Assembly (NCBI RefSeq): GCF_900230215.1
Contig: NZ_LT907982.1
Location: forward strand, 4,449,568-4,513,567
Direction: 5' to 3'
Source of the DNA: Jatrophihabitans sp. GAS493
GTDB taxonomy: Bacteria; Actinomycetota; Actinomycetes; Mycobacteriales; Jatrophihabitantaceae
DNA length: 64,000 nucleotides
Shown: positions 16,910-27,130 of the stretch, piece after piece
How the letters are laid out: each line of letters opens with the position of its first letter
How positions within the stretch are numbered: position 1 is the first letter of the stretch
Notes under the pieces: model-generated
What the model was told of the DNA's origin: nothing
The model's input: the letters and a program-made list of their open reading frames with translations, nothing else
Databases searched by the model: none
Position numbers and translations under genes: made by a program

Positions 16910-17734
16910 CAAGCTCAGCAACCCCGCTGGCCCATCCACCACCGCGTCAACCCTACTGTCGTCGGCCGGCATCCAGGTGACCTCAGTCGAGCCCACCCCG
17001 ACCGCCCAGGCCCGTCGGCCCGCTTCGCGCAGCTGCTGCACCACCGCGAAGGCCGGCAGGTCGCCGACATCGTCTCCGGCGTACAGCAGTTGCCGATCGG
17101 AGGCGTCACCGAACGCGTCGACGAACTCGCGGAGTGCGCGTCCCTTGTCGAAGCCGGCCAGGCGCAGTTCCAGTACTTGCCGCCCGGCGTGCACCTCAAG
17201 CCCCCCCTCGCTGCTCAGCGACTGGGCCAGTTTCTCGACCGAGGGGCGCAGGGCGTCGATCGCCGCATCGGGTTCGTCGACACCGCGGGCGTGCACGACC
17301 AGCGACAACCCCTTGTCCTCAATCCACAGCTCGGACGAGACGGCCCGGACCAGCTCGGGGAGGGCGGAGCGGGCACGGGTGAGTTCCGGCGGCGGAGGCG
17401 TCGTGGCCAGCCGGCCGCCGCGCCACACCTGCGCGCCGTAGAGTCCGGCGACGGCGAGCCCCGGGAGGTCGGCCAACCCGCTGAGGTCCAGCACCGTCTC
17501 GGCGTCCCGGCCGGTGATGATCGCGACCGACGCGCCCCGCGCCACGAGCAACCGCAGCACCTGGTCGGCACCGTCGATCAACCGTGCGTCGGCCGGGCGG
17601 CTGACGATGGGGGCCAGCGTCCCGTCGAAGTCCAGTGCGATCAGAGTCCTGGGCAGATTCGGGCGAACCTCGCTCACCACCAGGGCGGCGCGGTCGGCGG
17701 TGGCCGGCCGGAGCTCAGCTGGATTCGACGACAT
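16886..17734 (-). CDS. otsB: trehalose-6-phosphate phosphatase (HAD family)
   Basis: 282 residues from the ATG at 17734, which lies inside the end of the upstream quinone reductase gene. HAD motif I is LIALDFDGTLAPIV (about 34-47), motif II is in AIITGRDAETV, the Lys of motif III is in FDKGRAL and motif IV is YAGDDVGDLPAF. It dephosphorylates trehalose 6-phosphate to trehalose. The gene is transcribed towards otsA and its last 24 bases are antisense to the end of otsA, so the two pathway genes are not in one operon. Confidence 0.9.
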   Translation of the reverse strand: MSSNPAELRPATADRAALVVSEVRPNLPRTLIALDFDGTLAPIVSRPADARLIDGADQVLRLLVARGASVAIITGRDAETVLDLSGLADLPGLAVAGLYGAQVWRGGRLATTPPPPELTRARSALPELVRAVSSELWIEDKGLSLVVHARGVDEPDAAIDALRPSVEKLAQSLSSEGGLEVHAGRQVLELRLAGFDKGRALREFVDAFGDASDRQLLYAGDDVGDLPAFAVVQQLREAGRRAWAVGVGSTEVTWMPADDSRVDAVVDGPAGLLSLLRGLLGG

Positions 17735-18767
17735 CGATGAGGACCTTCCCGGTGACCGAGTCCTGCACGGCCTGGTGAGCCGCGGCGGTGTCGGCCAGCG
17801 AGAAGTGGTGCAGCGGCGCCCCGACGGACTCGCCGACCGCCACCGCGCCGTCCAGGATTGCCGCGGAGATGTCGTCGATCGCCTGGCCCTTGGCCCGCGC
17901 GGGCGCAGTGTAGACCAGCACGAACTGCCACCTTGCATTGGGGGCCATCAGGGGCCGAATGGGGAGGGTGAACTCGTCGCCGCCGTTGTTGGCATAGATG
18001 GCGACCGACCCCAGCGGCGCGACCACCGCCGCATCGATCTCGGCGTTGGCGGCGGCCGAGACCTCGACGATTGTGTCGACACCGCGGGGGCTGATCCGGC
18101 CCACCTCGGTGATCACGTCCTGCTGGCGGTAGTTGATGACGTGATCGGCGCCGGCCGCCGCGGCCAGTTGCGCCTTGGCCGGGCTGCTGACGGTGGCGAG
18201 CACGGTCGCGTCCGACCAGCGGGCGAGCTGGATCGCGGCGTTACCCACCGCGCCGGCACCCCCGGCGACGAGGACAACCCGGCCGGCCATGGTGCCGGGA
18301 CCGAGCCGCCGCGGCCCCTCCTCGGTGACGGTCAGGCAGCGATGCGCGGTGATGAACGGGATGCCGAGACTGGCGCCGAGGTCGAAGGAGGCCGAGTCGG
18401 GGAGCATCACCAACTGCCGAGCCGGCACGATCGCGAACTGCTGCGCCGTTCCCTCGCTGCGCTTGTAGGCCGCCTCCCAGATCCAGACCCGGAGTCCGAG
18501 CAGGGCCACCTCGACACCGGCACCGACGGCGTCGACGACACCGGCTCCGTCCTGGTTGGGCACCTGGGCCGGCGTCACCGGCCGCGAATCGGCTCCACCC
18601 TGCCGGGCCTTCCAGTCGGTCGGATTGACGCCGGAGCGGTGCACCCTGACTCGAACCTCTCCGGGGCCGGGAGCGAGTAGCGGTTTCTCCACCAATTGCA
18701 GGACATCCGGGCCACCGGTGCGCTCGTAGACGACGGCGGTGGCCGCTGCCGGATCTGGCTTCTGCAT
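17715..18767 (-). CDS. NADPH:quinone oxidoreductase-type MDR protein
   Basis: 350 residues with GGAGAG before the ATG. The N-terminal GroES-like domain has RVRVHRSGVNPTDWKAR and lacks zinc ligands. The Rossmann domain has RVVLVAGGAGAVGNAAIQLARW (about 155-176), the AXXGXXG cofactor motif of zeta-crystallin-like quinone reductases. Soluble; reduces quinones or enones with NADPH. It overlaps otsB by 20 bases, so the two may be co-transcribed although no functional link is evident. Confidence 0.88.
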   Translation of the reverse strand: MQKPDPAAATAVVYERTGGPDVLQLVEKPLLAPGPGEVRVRVHRSGVNPTDWKARQGGADSRPVTPAQVPNQDGAGVVDAVGAGVEVALLGLRVWIWEAAYKRSEGTAQQFAIVPARQLVMLPDSASFDLGASLGIPFITAHRCLTVTEEGPRRLGPGTMAGRVVLVAGGAGAVGNAAIQLARWSDATVLATVSSPAKAQLAAAAGADHVINYRQQDVITEVGRISPRGVDTIVEVSAAANAEIDAAVVAPLGSVAIYANNGGDEFTLPIRPLMAPNARWQFVLVYTAPARAKGQAIDDISAAILDGAVAVGESVGAPLHHFSLADTAAAHQAVQDSVTGKVLIDVVESS

Positions 18768-18799
18768 GGGTCTCTCCTATTCGCTTGCCGGACGCGCGG

Positions 18800-20269
18800 T
18801 CAGGAACCCCCGCCGCGCAGCGATCGTCTGACCGCTCGCTGGGTCTCGTCCGCACGCTGCCAGAGCAGTCCGAAGGTGAAGCCGTTCTCGTCGGCCCGTC
18901 CGGCCGTCGCGGTGGCCCAGGTGCGTAGCAGTTGCTTCGCGACGACGGCGTCCTGGAAATTCCCGAGCGTCTCCTGAAGCCGCTTGAACTGGCGAACCCG
19001 GCGTTTGGCGCCGGCGGGGGCGGCGGCCTCGTAGGCGTAACGGGCCCGCTTGGCCGACTTCCGGGCCCGGTGCAGGGCGGCGTCGTCGTCGGGCGAGCGC
19101 AGCGCGGCCCGCAGCCGCCGGTCGAACTTCCGGTCGGCCTTCTCGACCAGCTTCTGGACCTGCTTGCGCCTTCGGCCCTTGATCGTCAGCTGCCGCTCGA
19201 CCAGCTCCTGGACGGAATCGAGGAGGGCGAAGTAACGGGTGCTCTCCATCGCGCTGCGGAGCCTCGTGAACCCGTCACGCTCCAGCTCGTCCAGCCCCAT
19301 CGAGATTCTCGCCGCGACCGGTCCGAGCTCCAGCTCAATCGGGACGTCGGCGAGGGCGTGCCGAAAGTGCTCGCGCATGACCTGCACGTCGCGCACCTCG
19401 CCCAGCAGTGCCGCGTACCAGGCCACCTCGGCGTCCAGGGCCGGGTCGACGTCAACCAGGACCGGGGCGAAGACCCGCAATGTGCTGCGGATTCGACGGC
19501 ACGCGACGCGGGTCGGGTGGACCGCGTTCCTCTCGGCTCGCAGATCGAGATCACCGGCGACCAGGTCACGGTACTGCTGGGCGAGGTAGCCGGTGATCGG
19601 GTCGGTTGCCGGTTGCGGTGCGATGCCTTGCTGTATGACGGCTGGCGGTGCGGCATCGCCGTCGGCGCCCAATGCTCGGGCCAACTTGGAGGACCCGAGC
19701 CGAGGCGTGGCCCCGGCCCGTTCCAGCGCCTTACCGACGCGACGCAGCAGCTTCTCCGGTCGGTGCTTCAGTTCCACCTCGACTTCACGCCAGGCCCGGA
19801 TCTCGGCTGAATCGCCGATCGCCGTGGAGTGAACCGTGTCGTCGGCCAGCTCCAGCAACAGGATGCCGAACTCGTCGTGAATGCTGTGCACGATCCGCTC
19901 GGTGCGCACGATCGCGATAGGTCGGAGCTCTCGCCCGCGCTGGAGACCGGCCAGCAGGCCGGTGATCGCAGCGGGCGGCGTCACGTCCTCATCGTGCGCA
20001 GTGTGCAGCGGTTCGGTGATCTCGATGCGGCTTCCGGTCCGGCTGGCTAGCTTGGCCTGCCAGCCGGTGTCCGTGTCGCCGGTGCGGCGGCGCAGGGAGA
20101 CATCCGCCTCGAGCAGGTCGCGGCGCGGTGTGTCGAAGTAGGTGCTGGAGAGATGGACCCGCTCGGTTCGTAGCGTCGCCCGAGCCGGCAATACCGCACC
20201 CAGGTCGGGTATTGCGAAGCCGACCGGCACGTCCCATTTCTCTTCGCGCTCAATATTGCGGTTACTCAC
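18800..20269 (-). CDS. CYTH-CHAD domain protein
   Basis: 489 residues from a GTG. The N-terminal CYTH domain (about 1-200) starts with NIEREEKWDVP, containing the EXEXK-type triphosphate-binding motif, and continues with STYFDTPRRDLL and the Arg/Lys-rich strands of the tunnel. The C-terminal CHAD domain (about 225-480) is helical and rich in conserved His/Arg (RNAVHPTRVACRRIRSTLRVF, ARKSAKRARYAYEA). CYTH domains hydrolyse or bind triphosphates and CHAD binds inorganic polyphosphate, so a polyphosphate-associated phosphatase is likely. It is divergent from the acetate transporter gene. Confidence 0.92.
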   Translation of the reverse strand: MSNRNIEREEKWDVPVGFAIPDLGAVLPARATLRTERVHLSSTYFDTPRRDLLEADVSLRRRTGDTDTGWQAKLASRTGSRIEITEPLHTAHDEDVTPPAAITGLLAGLQRGRELRPIAIVRTERIVHSIHDEFGILLLELADDTVHSTAIGDSAEIRAWREVEVELKHRPEKLLRRVGKALERAGATPRLGSSKLARALGADGDAAPPAVIQQGIAPQPATDPITGYLAQQYRDLVAGDLDLRAERNAVHPTRVACRRIRSTLRVFAPVLVDVDPALDAEVAWYAALLGEVRDVQVMREHFRHALADVPIELELGPVAARISMGLDELERDGFTRLRSAMESTRYFALLDSVQELVERQLTIKGRRRKQVQKLVEKADRKFDRRLRAALRSPDDDAALHRARKSAKRARYAYEAAAPAGAKRRVRQFKRLQETLGNFQDAVVAKQLLRTWATATAGRADENGFTFGLLWQRADETQRAVRRSLRGGGS

Positions 20270-20462
20270 CTCTGCTTCATACCAGACGCCGCACCGCCTT
20301 AACTCCGATCTCGCATCATCAAGTCACCGCGACCACCGCGTGGGGAATTCCGGCGTATGCGGAATATTGACTCCGAAAAGTTCGTGCTCAATGACGCAAA
20401 TCGGAGTAAGACTGAAGGTATTGGGTGGCTCTAGCTGCCACACGCAGCCGGACACCCGTACC

Positions 20463-20482
20463 AGTCCAGACAAGTCCAGACA
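20463..20482. repeat. 10-bp direct repeat, two copies
   Basis: AGTCCAGACA is repeated in tandem at 20463-20472 and 20473-20482, immediately before the ribosome-binding site of the acetate transporter gene. The rest of the 225-base gap to the divergent CYTH-CHAD gene shows no gene. Confidence 0.85.
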
Positions 20483-20494
20483 GGGGTGAACCAG

Positions 20495-21139
20495 ATGTCT
20501 CAGACACATTCACACGCTGCGACGCCGATGGCCACGGAGTCACTCAATCCCATGACCAGCATGCCGGCCATGGCGCCGGCGATCGCCGATCCCGGGCCAT
20601 TGGGGCTAGCGGGCTTCGCGATGACCACCTTCATGCTGAGCGTCTTCAACACGAACATGGTCTCAGCCACGCTTACCGCCGGCGTCCTCGGTGTTGCCCT
20701 CTTCTACGGCGGCGCAGTGCAGCTACTGGCCGGTATGTGGGAGTTCCGCAACGGCAACACATTCGGCGCGCTGGCCTTCAGCTCGTTCGGGGCCTTCTGG
20801 CTGGCCTACTGGTACTACGTCGACCACGTAGCCGCCAAGCTTCCGGTCACCGAAGTGCACAAGGCGACCGGGCTATTTCTACTGAGTTGGGCGATCTTCA
20901 CCGCGTACATGACCATCGCCAGCCTGCGTACCACCGTGGCGATCGCGGCCGTCTTCGTCGCGCTGACCGTGACCTTCGTGCTGCTGACGATCGGCGCGTT
21001 CGGCGACCACCTGAGTATGACCAAGGCCGGTGGCTGGGCCGGACTCGTCACCGCGGCGCTGGCCTGGTACGCCTCCTTCGCCGGCGTCACGAACGCGACC
21101 TTCAAGCGCACGATCCTCCCAACCCATCCGCTGAGCTAG
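20495..21139 (+). CDS. GPR1/FUN34/YaaH (SatP-type) acetate transporter
   Basis: 214 residues. The ATG at 20495 is preferred over a GTG nine bases upstream because AGGGGTG then sits at normal spacing. After a Met/Ala-rich hydrophilic leader of about 30 residues comes the family signature DPGPLGLAGFAMTTFMLS, followed by six membrane helices. SatP-like proteins take up acetate or succinate with protons. The acetyl-CoA synthetase gene follows 15 bases downstream, which supports an acetate-assimilation operon. Confidence 0.9.
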   Translation: MSQTHSHAATPMATESLNPMTSMPAMAPAIADPGPLGLAGFAMTTFMLSVFNTNMVSATLTAGVLGVALFYGGAVQLLAGMWEFRNGNTFGALAFSSFGAFWLAYWYYVDHVAAKLPVTEVHKATGLFLLSWAIFTAYMTIASLRTTVAIAAVFVALTVTFVLLTIGAFGDHLSMTKAGGWAGLVTAALAWYASFAGVTNATFKRTILPTHPLS

Positions 21140-21154
21140 GCCGGCGAATCTGGC

Positions 21155-23128
<1,974 letters not shown>

Positions 23129-23137
23129 AATCAGGTC

Positions 23138-23166
23138 AGGACAATCACAGCTAACCGCCGTAGAAT
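23138..23166 (+). promoter_or_regulatory. candidate sigma-70-type promoter of a leaderless gene
   Basis: AGGACA (23138-23143) and TAGAAT (23161-23166) are separated by 17 bases. The ATG of the small zinc-finger ORF starts eight bases after the -10 hexamer, about where transcription would begin, and there is no ribosome-binding site, so a leaderless transcript is predicted. Confidence 0.5.
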
Positions 23167-23174
23167 CAACGTGC

Positions 23175-23360
23175 ATGACGAACCTTCGCCGGTGGCGCCA
23201 CCGGGTAACCCGGGCCTACCAGTTGAGCTGCGCCCGCCAGGATGCGCGCAGCCGCAACATGGTCACGCCGCTCGGCGTCTGGGCTTGCCAGCACTGCCCG
23301 CACGTAAGTCTCACGCTCTTCGCCTTCCGAACCCACATCTCGAGTCTGCACACCGCGTAG
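23175..23360 (+). CDS. small protein with C2H2 zinc-finger-like motif
   Basis: 61 residues. Codon third positions are overwhelmingly G or C in this frame, and a -10-like TAGAAT stands where a leaderless start would need it. The N-terminal half is basic (about eight Arg in the first 27 residues). The C-terminal half holds CQHC followed after 12 residues by HISSLH, a C-X2-C-X12-H-X4-H pattern like a classic zinc finger. A DNA- or RNA-binding role would fit but is inferred. An overlapping longer ORF in another frame, starting four bases earlier, is not protein-like here. I do not recognise the family. Confidence 0.5.
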   Translation: MTNLRRWRHRVTRAYQLSCARQDARSRNMVTPLGVWACQHCPHVSLTLFAFRTHISSLHTA

Positions 23361-23389
23361 TCGGCTCCATCCCGGTCCATACTGAGAGC

Positions 23390-23773
23390 ATGCTCCGTGA
23401 CAGCCGCGCGTTCAGCGGATTCTCCGTCGACGACATCCGCGCCGCCAAGGCGTTCTACGCCGACGTCCTCGGCCTGGACGTGACCGAAGAACACTGCATG
23501 CTGACCCTTCACCTCAACGGCGAACGGCCAACATTCGTCTACCCGAAGGACGGCCACGTGCCGGCGACCTACACGATCCTGAATTTTCCGGTCGAGAACA
23601 TCGATACCGCCGTGGACGAGCTGACAGCGCGGGGAGTCGAGTTCGTCCGCTACCCGGATCTGCCGCAGGACGAGAAGGGTGTGGCCCGCGGGCTGGCCCA
23701 TAACCGGGGCCCCGACATCGCCTGGTTCACCGATCCGGCCGGCAACATCTTCTCCGTGCTCCAAGAAGCCTGA
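23390..23773 (+). CDS. glyoxalase/VOC family protein
   Basis: 127 residues. The ATG at 23390 begins the VOC fold with SGFSVDDIRAAKAFYADVLGLDV; the second repeat carries YTILNFPVENIDTAVDELTARGVEF and ends with WFTDPAGNIFSVLQE. CATACT at 23378-23383 would give a leaderless or near-leaderless transcript. The metal and substrate are not defined; such single-domain VOC proteins include bleomycin-type binding proteins and small dioxygenase-like enzymes. Following gene is on the opposite strand. Confidence 0.85.
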   Translation: MLRDSRAFSGFSVDDIRAAKAFYADVLGLDVTEEHCMLTLHLNGERPTFVYPKDGHVPATYTILNFPVENIDTAVDELTARGVEFVRYPDLPQDEKGVARGLAHNRGPDIAWFTDPAGNIFSVLQEA

Positions 23774-23811
23774 ACCTCACGGCCGGCACCCGAACCCGCG
23801 TCGGGAGGGGG

Positions 23812-24102
23812 TCAGGCGTACACGTCGACCGTTGCATCGCTGGCCGCTACCGACCCTGAAGCTGAGTTGGGCGCGGCGCTCGCCGGCGTCTGGGTGCTGG
23901 CCGGCTTCGTCGCGTCCGGCAGCTTGGCCTGCTGCTGTGCGGCGGCGATCTGGGCGTTGTCCAGGGCCACCTTGGCCTCGTCCGCGGCGATGATCTTGGA
24001 GTCGGCCTTGGCCTTGACATCGGCCGTGAGCGTCTTCTGGTCCGCCTTGAGCTGAGCCTGCAGCGCGGCCAGAGCTGATGAAGAAGCACTACTGACATTC
24101 AT
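23812..24102 (-). CDS. hypothetical Ala/Lys-rich small protein
   Basis: 96 residues from the ATG at 24102, with AAGGGA some 11 bases upstream; a GTG seven codons earlier is an alternative. The central region (about 10-65) is Ala/Lys/Asp/Gln-rich and predicted to be a long helix or coiled coil (ALQAQLKADQKTLTADVKAK, AADEAKVALDNAQIAAAQQQ). The tail is a Pro/Thr/Ser/Ala low-complexity stretch ending DVYA. No signal peptide or membrane segment. Family not recognised; it sits alone between a VOC gene and a crotonase gene. Confidence 0.65.
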   Translation of the reverse strand: MNVSSASSSALAALQAQLKADQKTLTADVKAKADSKIIAADEAKVALDNAQIAAAQQQAKLPDATKPASTQTPASAAPNSASGSVAASDATVDVYA

Positions 24103-24210
24103 AGGTTGCCAATTCCCTTCCACAGCGTCGGAGCGTTCACTGCACCCATCGACCAGGCGCCGGCGATCGGAAGCGAACCGGCCCGATTTGGGCCGATACT
24201 TAACTCGCTA

Positions 24211-24250
24211 CCAGGTTGGCTGAGGTTGGCCGAGGTTGGCTGATGTTGGC
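24211..24250. repeat. 10-bp tandem repeat, four copies
   Basis: Four imperfect 10-base units ending in GTTGGC (24211-24250; positions 1-4 vary) lie just beyond the stop codon (24255-24257) of the leftward crotonase gene. The period equals about one helical turn. Confidence 0.88.
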
Positions 24251-24254
24251 CGAG

Positions 24255-25145
24255 CTAGCTGCCGGAGGAGGTCCACTCCTCGAAGAACGGCGGCAGTTGC
24301 GAGGCAGTCGAAGTGAAGGCCGGCGGGCGTTTGCCGCGGAATGCGGCCACGCCCTCCTTGCCGTCGCCGATGCTCGTGTAGAACATCGCGAGCGACTCGA
24401 TTCGATGCGCTTCAATCGGCAACGGCTGTGCACTGTTGCGGTACATCATCTGGCGAATCAGGGCCGTACCCACCGCCGACCGGTTGTCGGTGAAGGAGTG
24501 GGCCAGGGCGTAGGCAGCATCGAGCAGCTCATCGTCGGGGTACACCTGCTTGACCAGCCCAGCGGTAGCGGCGGCCTGCGCCCCGATGATCTCCGCGCTG
24601 AACGCCCACTCCAGTGCCTGTGAGATTCCGACGATTCGCGGTAGGAACCAGCTCGAGCAGGCCTCGGTGACGATGCCCAGGCGGCCGAAGACGAAACCGA
24701 TCCGAGCCGACGCCGACGCCAGCCGAACATCCATCGCCAGCGTCATCGTCGCCCCGATGCCAACTGCGGGGCCGTTGATGGCAGCGATTACCGGCTTCGT
24801 GCAGGCGAAGATGGCCAGAGTCACGCGGCCGCCGGTGTCGCGCACCCCCGCGGCGATCGCGGGGTCGTCAAACCGGTCTCCGAGGTCCGCCAGCGACGGC
24901 TCGAGACTCTCGTCCAGGCCGAAGACGTTCCCCTCGGCTGAGAGGTCCATCCCGGCGCAGAAGGCTCGTCCCGAACCGGTGACGACGATCGCCGCGACGT
25001 CGTCATCGCTGCTGGCTCGGATAAATGCCGCCTCGAGCTCATTGGCCATCGTCGGCGTGAACGAATTCAGCTGATCGGGACGGTTTAGACGGATGGTGAG
25101 GACGCCATCGGCGACGAGGTATTCGATGGTTTCGTAGCTGGTCAT
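24255..25145 (-). CDS. enoyl-CoA hydratase/isomerase (crotonase) family protein
   Basis: 296 residues. Crotonase landmarks are VLTIRLNRPDQLNSFTPTMANEL at the N-terminus, the oxyanion-hole loops in VVTGSGRAFCAGMDLS and INGPAVGIGATMTLAMDVRLAS, and FGRLGIVTEACSSWFLPRIVG. It would hydrate or isomerise an enoyl-CoA in fatty-acid or aromatic catabolism. It stands as a single leftward gene with a 10-bp repeat array behind its stop. The 218 bases upstream to the next rightward gene show nothing identifiable. Confidence 0.9.
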   Translation of the reverse strand: MTSYETIEYLVADGVLTIRLNRPDQLNSFTPTMANELEAAFIRASSDDDVAAIVVTGSGRAFCAGMDLSAEGNVFGLDESLEPSLADLGDRFDDPAIAAGVRDTGGRVTLAIFACTKPVIAAINGPAVGIGATMTLAMDVRLASASARIGFVFGRLGIVTEACSSWFLPRIVGISQALEWAFSAEIIGAQAAATAGLVKQVYPDDELLDAAYALAHSFTDNRSAVGTALIRQMMYRNSAQPLPIEAHRIESLAMFYTSIGDGKEGVAAFRGKRPPAFTSTASQLPPFFEEWTSSGS

Positions 25146-25363
25146 GTCTGCTAGTTCATCACACGCCCGCTTGCCCCCACCGCCGCCCGACCAGCGCGAG
25201 CTCGGCTCCTTTCACCCCGTGAGGATGACTTGATCATCGGTGACGCTGCGATGCTTGAGCGATGAGCGCTGAAGCTGCGGCTGTGAACGCGCGAACAACC
25301 CCCGCCGGCTCCTCAGATCAGCATCGCGGAGCGACCAGACCTCCGACTAGTTAGGACGGATCG

Positions 25364-25912
25364 ATGTCCGATTCAGTGACGCACTCGCCCCGACCAGGGG
25401 TCAGCGTCGGCAGCACGAGTGAGTTCAGCCTGTTTTTCCACGTGAAGCCCGGTCAGGGGGCCGCTCTGCGCACGGCGTTGCTCGACCTGCAGCAGACCCC
25501 TGGGTACCGTCCGGGAGACTACGGGATGGCGGTCGGGACGATTCATGAGGCGAGGTTCGTTCTCTTCGACGACGACACACGCCTGGCCTTCGTGACAAGC
25601 TTCGACGGCCCGTGGGACGCCTACATGGAGGACTTCTTCACCTCTGGTCCGACGCTGGAGCTCTTCGACGTCATCTTCAAGCACACCGAGGGCTACGACG
25701 GCCTGCCTGATCTGACGGCGTTGAAAGCCTTCATCCTGAGTGCCCAGCAGACTGCGGGTGCGTATGCGCGCAACTACGGCGGCACGGTGCACGAGATCCG
25801 CAAGGCCCAGCGTGTCAACGCAGCGTTCCAGCAGGTGCTCGACCAGCCGGGGGCGGCCGAAGCACTCCAGCATCCGGCGCTGAAGGCGCTGCTGGAAGAG
25901 GCTGCGGACTAG
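25364..25912 (+). CDS. hypothetical protein, first gene of the DUF4331/Dyp group
   Basis: 182 residues. AGGACGGA precedes the ATG. The sequence reads FSLFFHVKPGQGAALRTALLDL, then IHEARFVLFDDDTRLAFVTSFDGPWDAYMEDF, and a second block with HEIRKAQRVNAAFQQVLDQP. This spacing resembles a dimeric alpha-beta (ferredoxin-like) barrel, as in EthD- or Dyp-related small proteins; that is a by-eye inference. It lies 46 bases before the DUF4331 gene and in the same direction as the Dyp peroxidase, so the three are probably co-expressed. Confidence 0.75.
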   Translation: MSDSVTHSPRPGVSVGSTSEFSLFFHVKPGQGAALRTALLDLQQTPGYRPGDYGMAVGTIHEARFVLFDDDTRLAFVTSFDGPWDAYMEDFFTSGPTLELFDVIFKHTEGYDGLPDLTALKAFILSAQQTAGAYARNYGGTVHEIRKAQRVNAAFQQVLDQPGAAEALQHPALKALLEEAAD

Positions 25913-25958
25913 CCCGCAGCGTCTTCAAAACAGCGGCGATCGGGTACGGAGGACAGCT

Positions 25959-27128
25959 ATGTCGGATCACATCTCAGGGCCCCGCGCCCTGGCGGAGCCA
26001 ATCGCCGACATCACTGATTTCTATGCCTTTCCGAGTCCGCAGCGGCCCGGCCACCTCGTCCTGGTGATGAACACGATGCCCTTCGCGGGACCGTCCGACG
26101 TCCTCTCTGACGGCCTGGTTTACCGCTTTCGGCTGCGCCCGCTCACCGCGACGGCGGCCGACCAGCCTGACCAGACTCACTTTCAAGCGCCCTTCCAGGC
26201 CGGTGCGCCGGAGTACGTGTTCGACTGTGTCTTCTCGCCGGCATCCGGCGGTGCCACGACCGGCGGTGCCGCTACCGGCGATGTCACCCAGGACGGCGAG
26301 TGCTCCACTCCTGACGGCCAGAGAGTCTCGTTCCGCACGAATGACCCGGACGGCGGCTCGGGCTCCGGGGTTCGGGTCTTCGCGGGTCCACGCTGGGATC
26401 CCTTCATCATGGACGCGCGGGCGGCGGTGCAGACGATCGCATCGGAGAAGCTCGCGTTCACCGACTCCGGCTCGATCTTCCTCGACGGCAAGAACGTCCT
26501 CAGTCTCGTGGTCGAGATCGACTGCGGACTGCTGGGCGGCGACGCGACTCTGGTCGGCGTGGTCGCGGAGACCCGAACCCGCGGCGCGGTCAGCGTCCGG
26601 CTGGAGCGCGTCGGGCGCCCTGAGGTGAAGAACATGCTGCTGGCACCGAAGCAGTTCGACCCGGTCAACCGCGATCTCGAGATCCGCGACCTCTACAACA
26701 TGGAGGACGCGTTCCATCTCGGCGGGTCTTACGCCGGGGCGTACCGGGCCCGGTTGAACGCGAATCTGGCCTTCTGGGATGGTCTCGACGGGAAGGTCGA
26801 CTGGCCTCTGAACGACGCCGGAAGCCATCCGTTGACCGAACTCGTGCTCAGCGACTTCCTCGTCGTCGACGTCACGAAGCCCTATCTGGAGCGGGGTTCC
26901 TTTCTCGAGGTCGAGTTGGCGGCTCGGCGGGGCGTGCCGCACACGACCTGTGGCGGTCGCGCGCTGAACGACGATGTGATGGACACGCTCTTCACCCAGT
27001 GGGTGAACGCCGGCACCGGGCCCACCATCAGCGACGGAGTCGACCAGGCGAGCCGGCCGGCGTCCCGCACCTTCCCCTACCTCGCGGCGCCCAACCCGGA
27101 CCCGCCTGAGCGCCCCGAGCATCTCTAA
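25959..27128 (+). CDS. DUF4331 domain protein
   Basis: 389 residues with the DUF4331 opening SDHISGPRALAEPIADITDFYAFPSPQRPGHLVLVMNTMPFA and the later block NRDLEIRDLYNMEDAFHLGGSYAGAYRARLNANLAFWDGLDG. No signal peptide is evident, unlike many DUF4331 proteins. Function of the family is unknown. Only two bases separate it from the Dyp peroxidase gene, so coupling to a heme peroxidase system is likely. A Gly/Ala/Thr-rich insert at about 88-107 looks like a flexible loop. Confidence 0.85.
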   Translation: MSDHISGPRALAEPIADITDFYAFPSPQRPGHLVLVMNTMPFAGPSDVLSDGLVYRFRLRPLTATAADQPDQTHFQAPFQAGAPEYVFDCVFSPASGGATTGGAATGDVTQDGECSTPDGQRVSFRTNDPDGGSGSGVRVFAGPRWDPFIMDARAAVQTIASEKLAFTDSGSIFLDGKNVLSLVVEIDCGLLGGDATLVGVVAETRTRGAVSVRLERVGRPEVKNMLLAPKQFDPVNRDLEIRDLYNMEDAFHLGGSYAGAYRARLNANLAFWDGLDGKVDWPLNDAGSHPLTELVLSDFLVVDVTKPYLERGSFLEVELAARRGVPHTTCGGRALNDDVMDTLFTQWVNAGTGPTISDGVDQASRPASRTFPYLAAPNPDPPERPEHL

Positions 27129-27130
27129 CC

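Noticed and set aside
23171-23389. N-terminal extension of the VOC protein in the frame starting at 23171
   Set aside because: The extension is Pro/Arg-rich and unlike VOC; the fold begins at the ATG at 23390, and the overlapping 61-codon frame has better codon bias.
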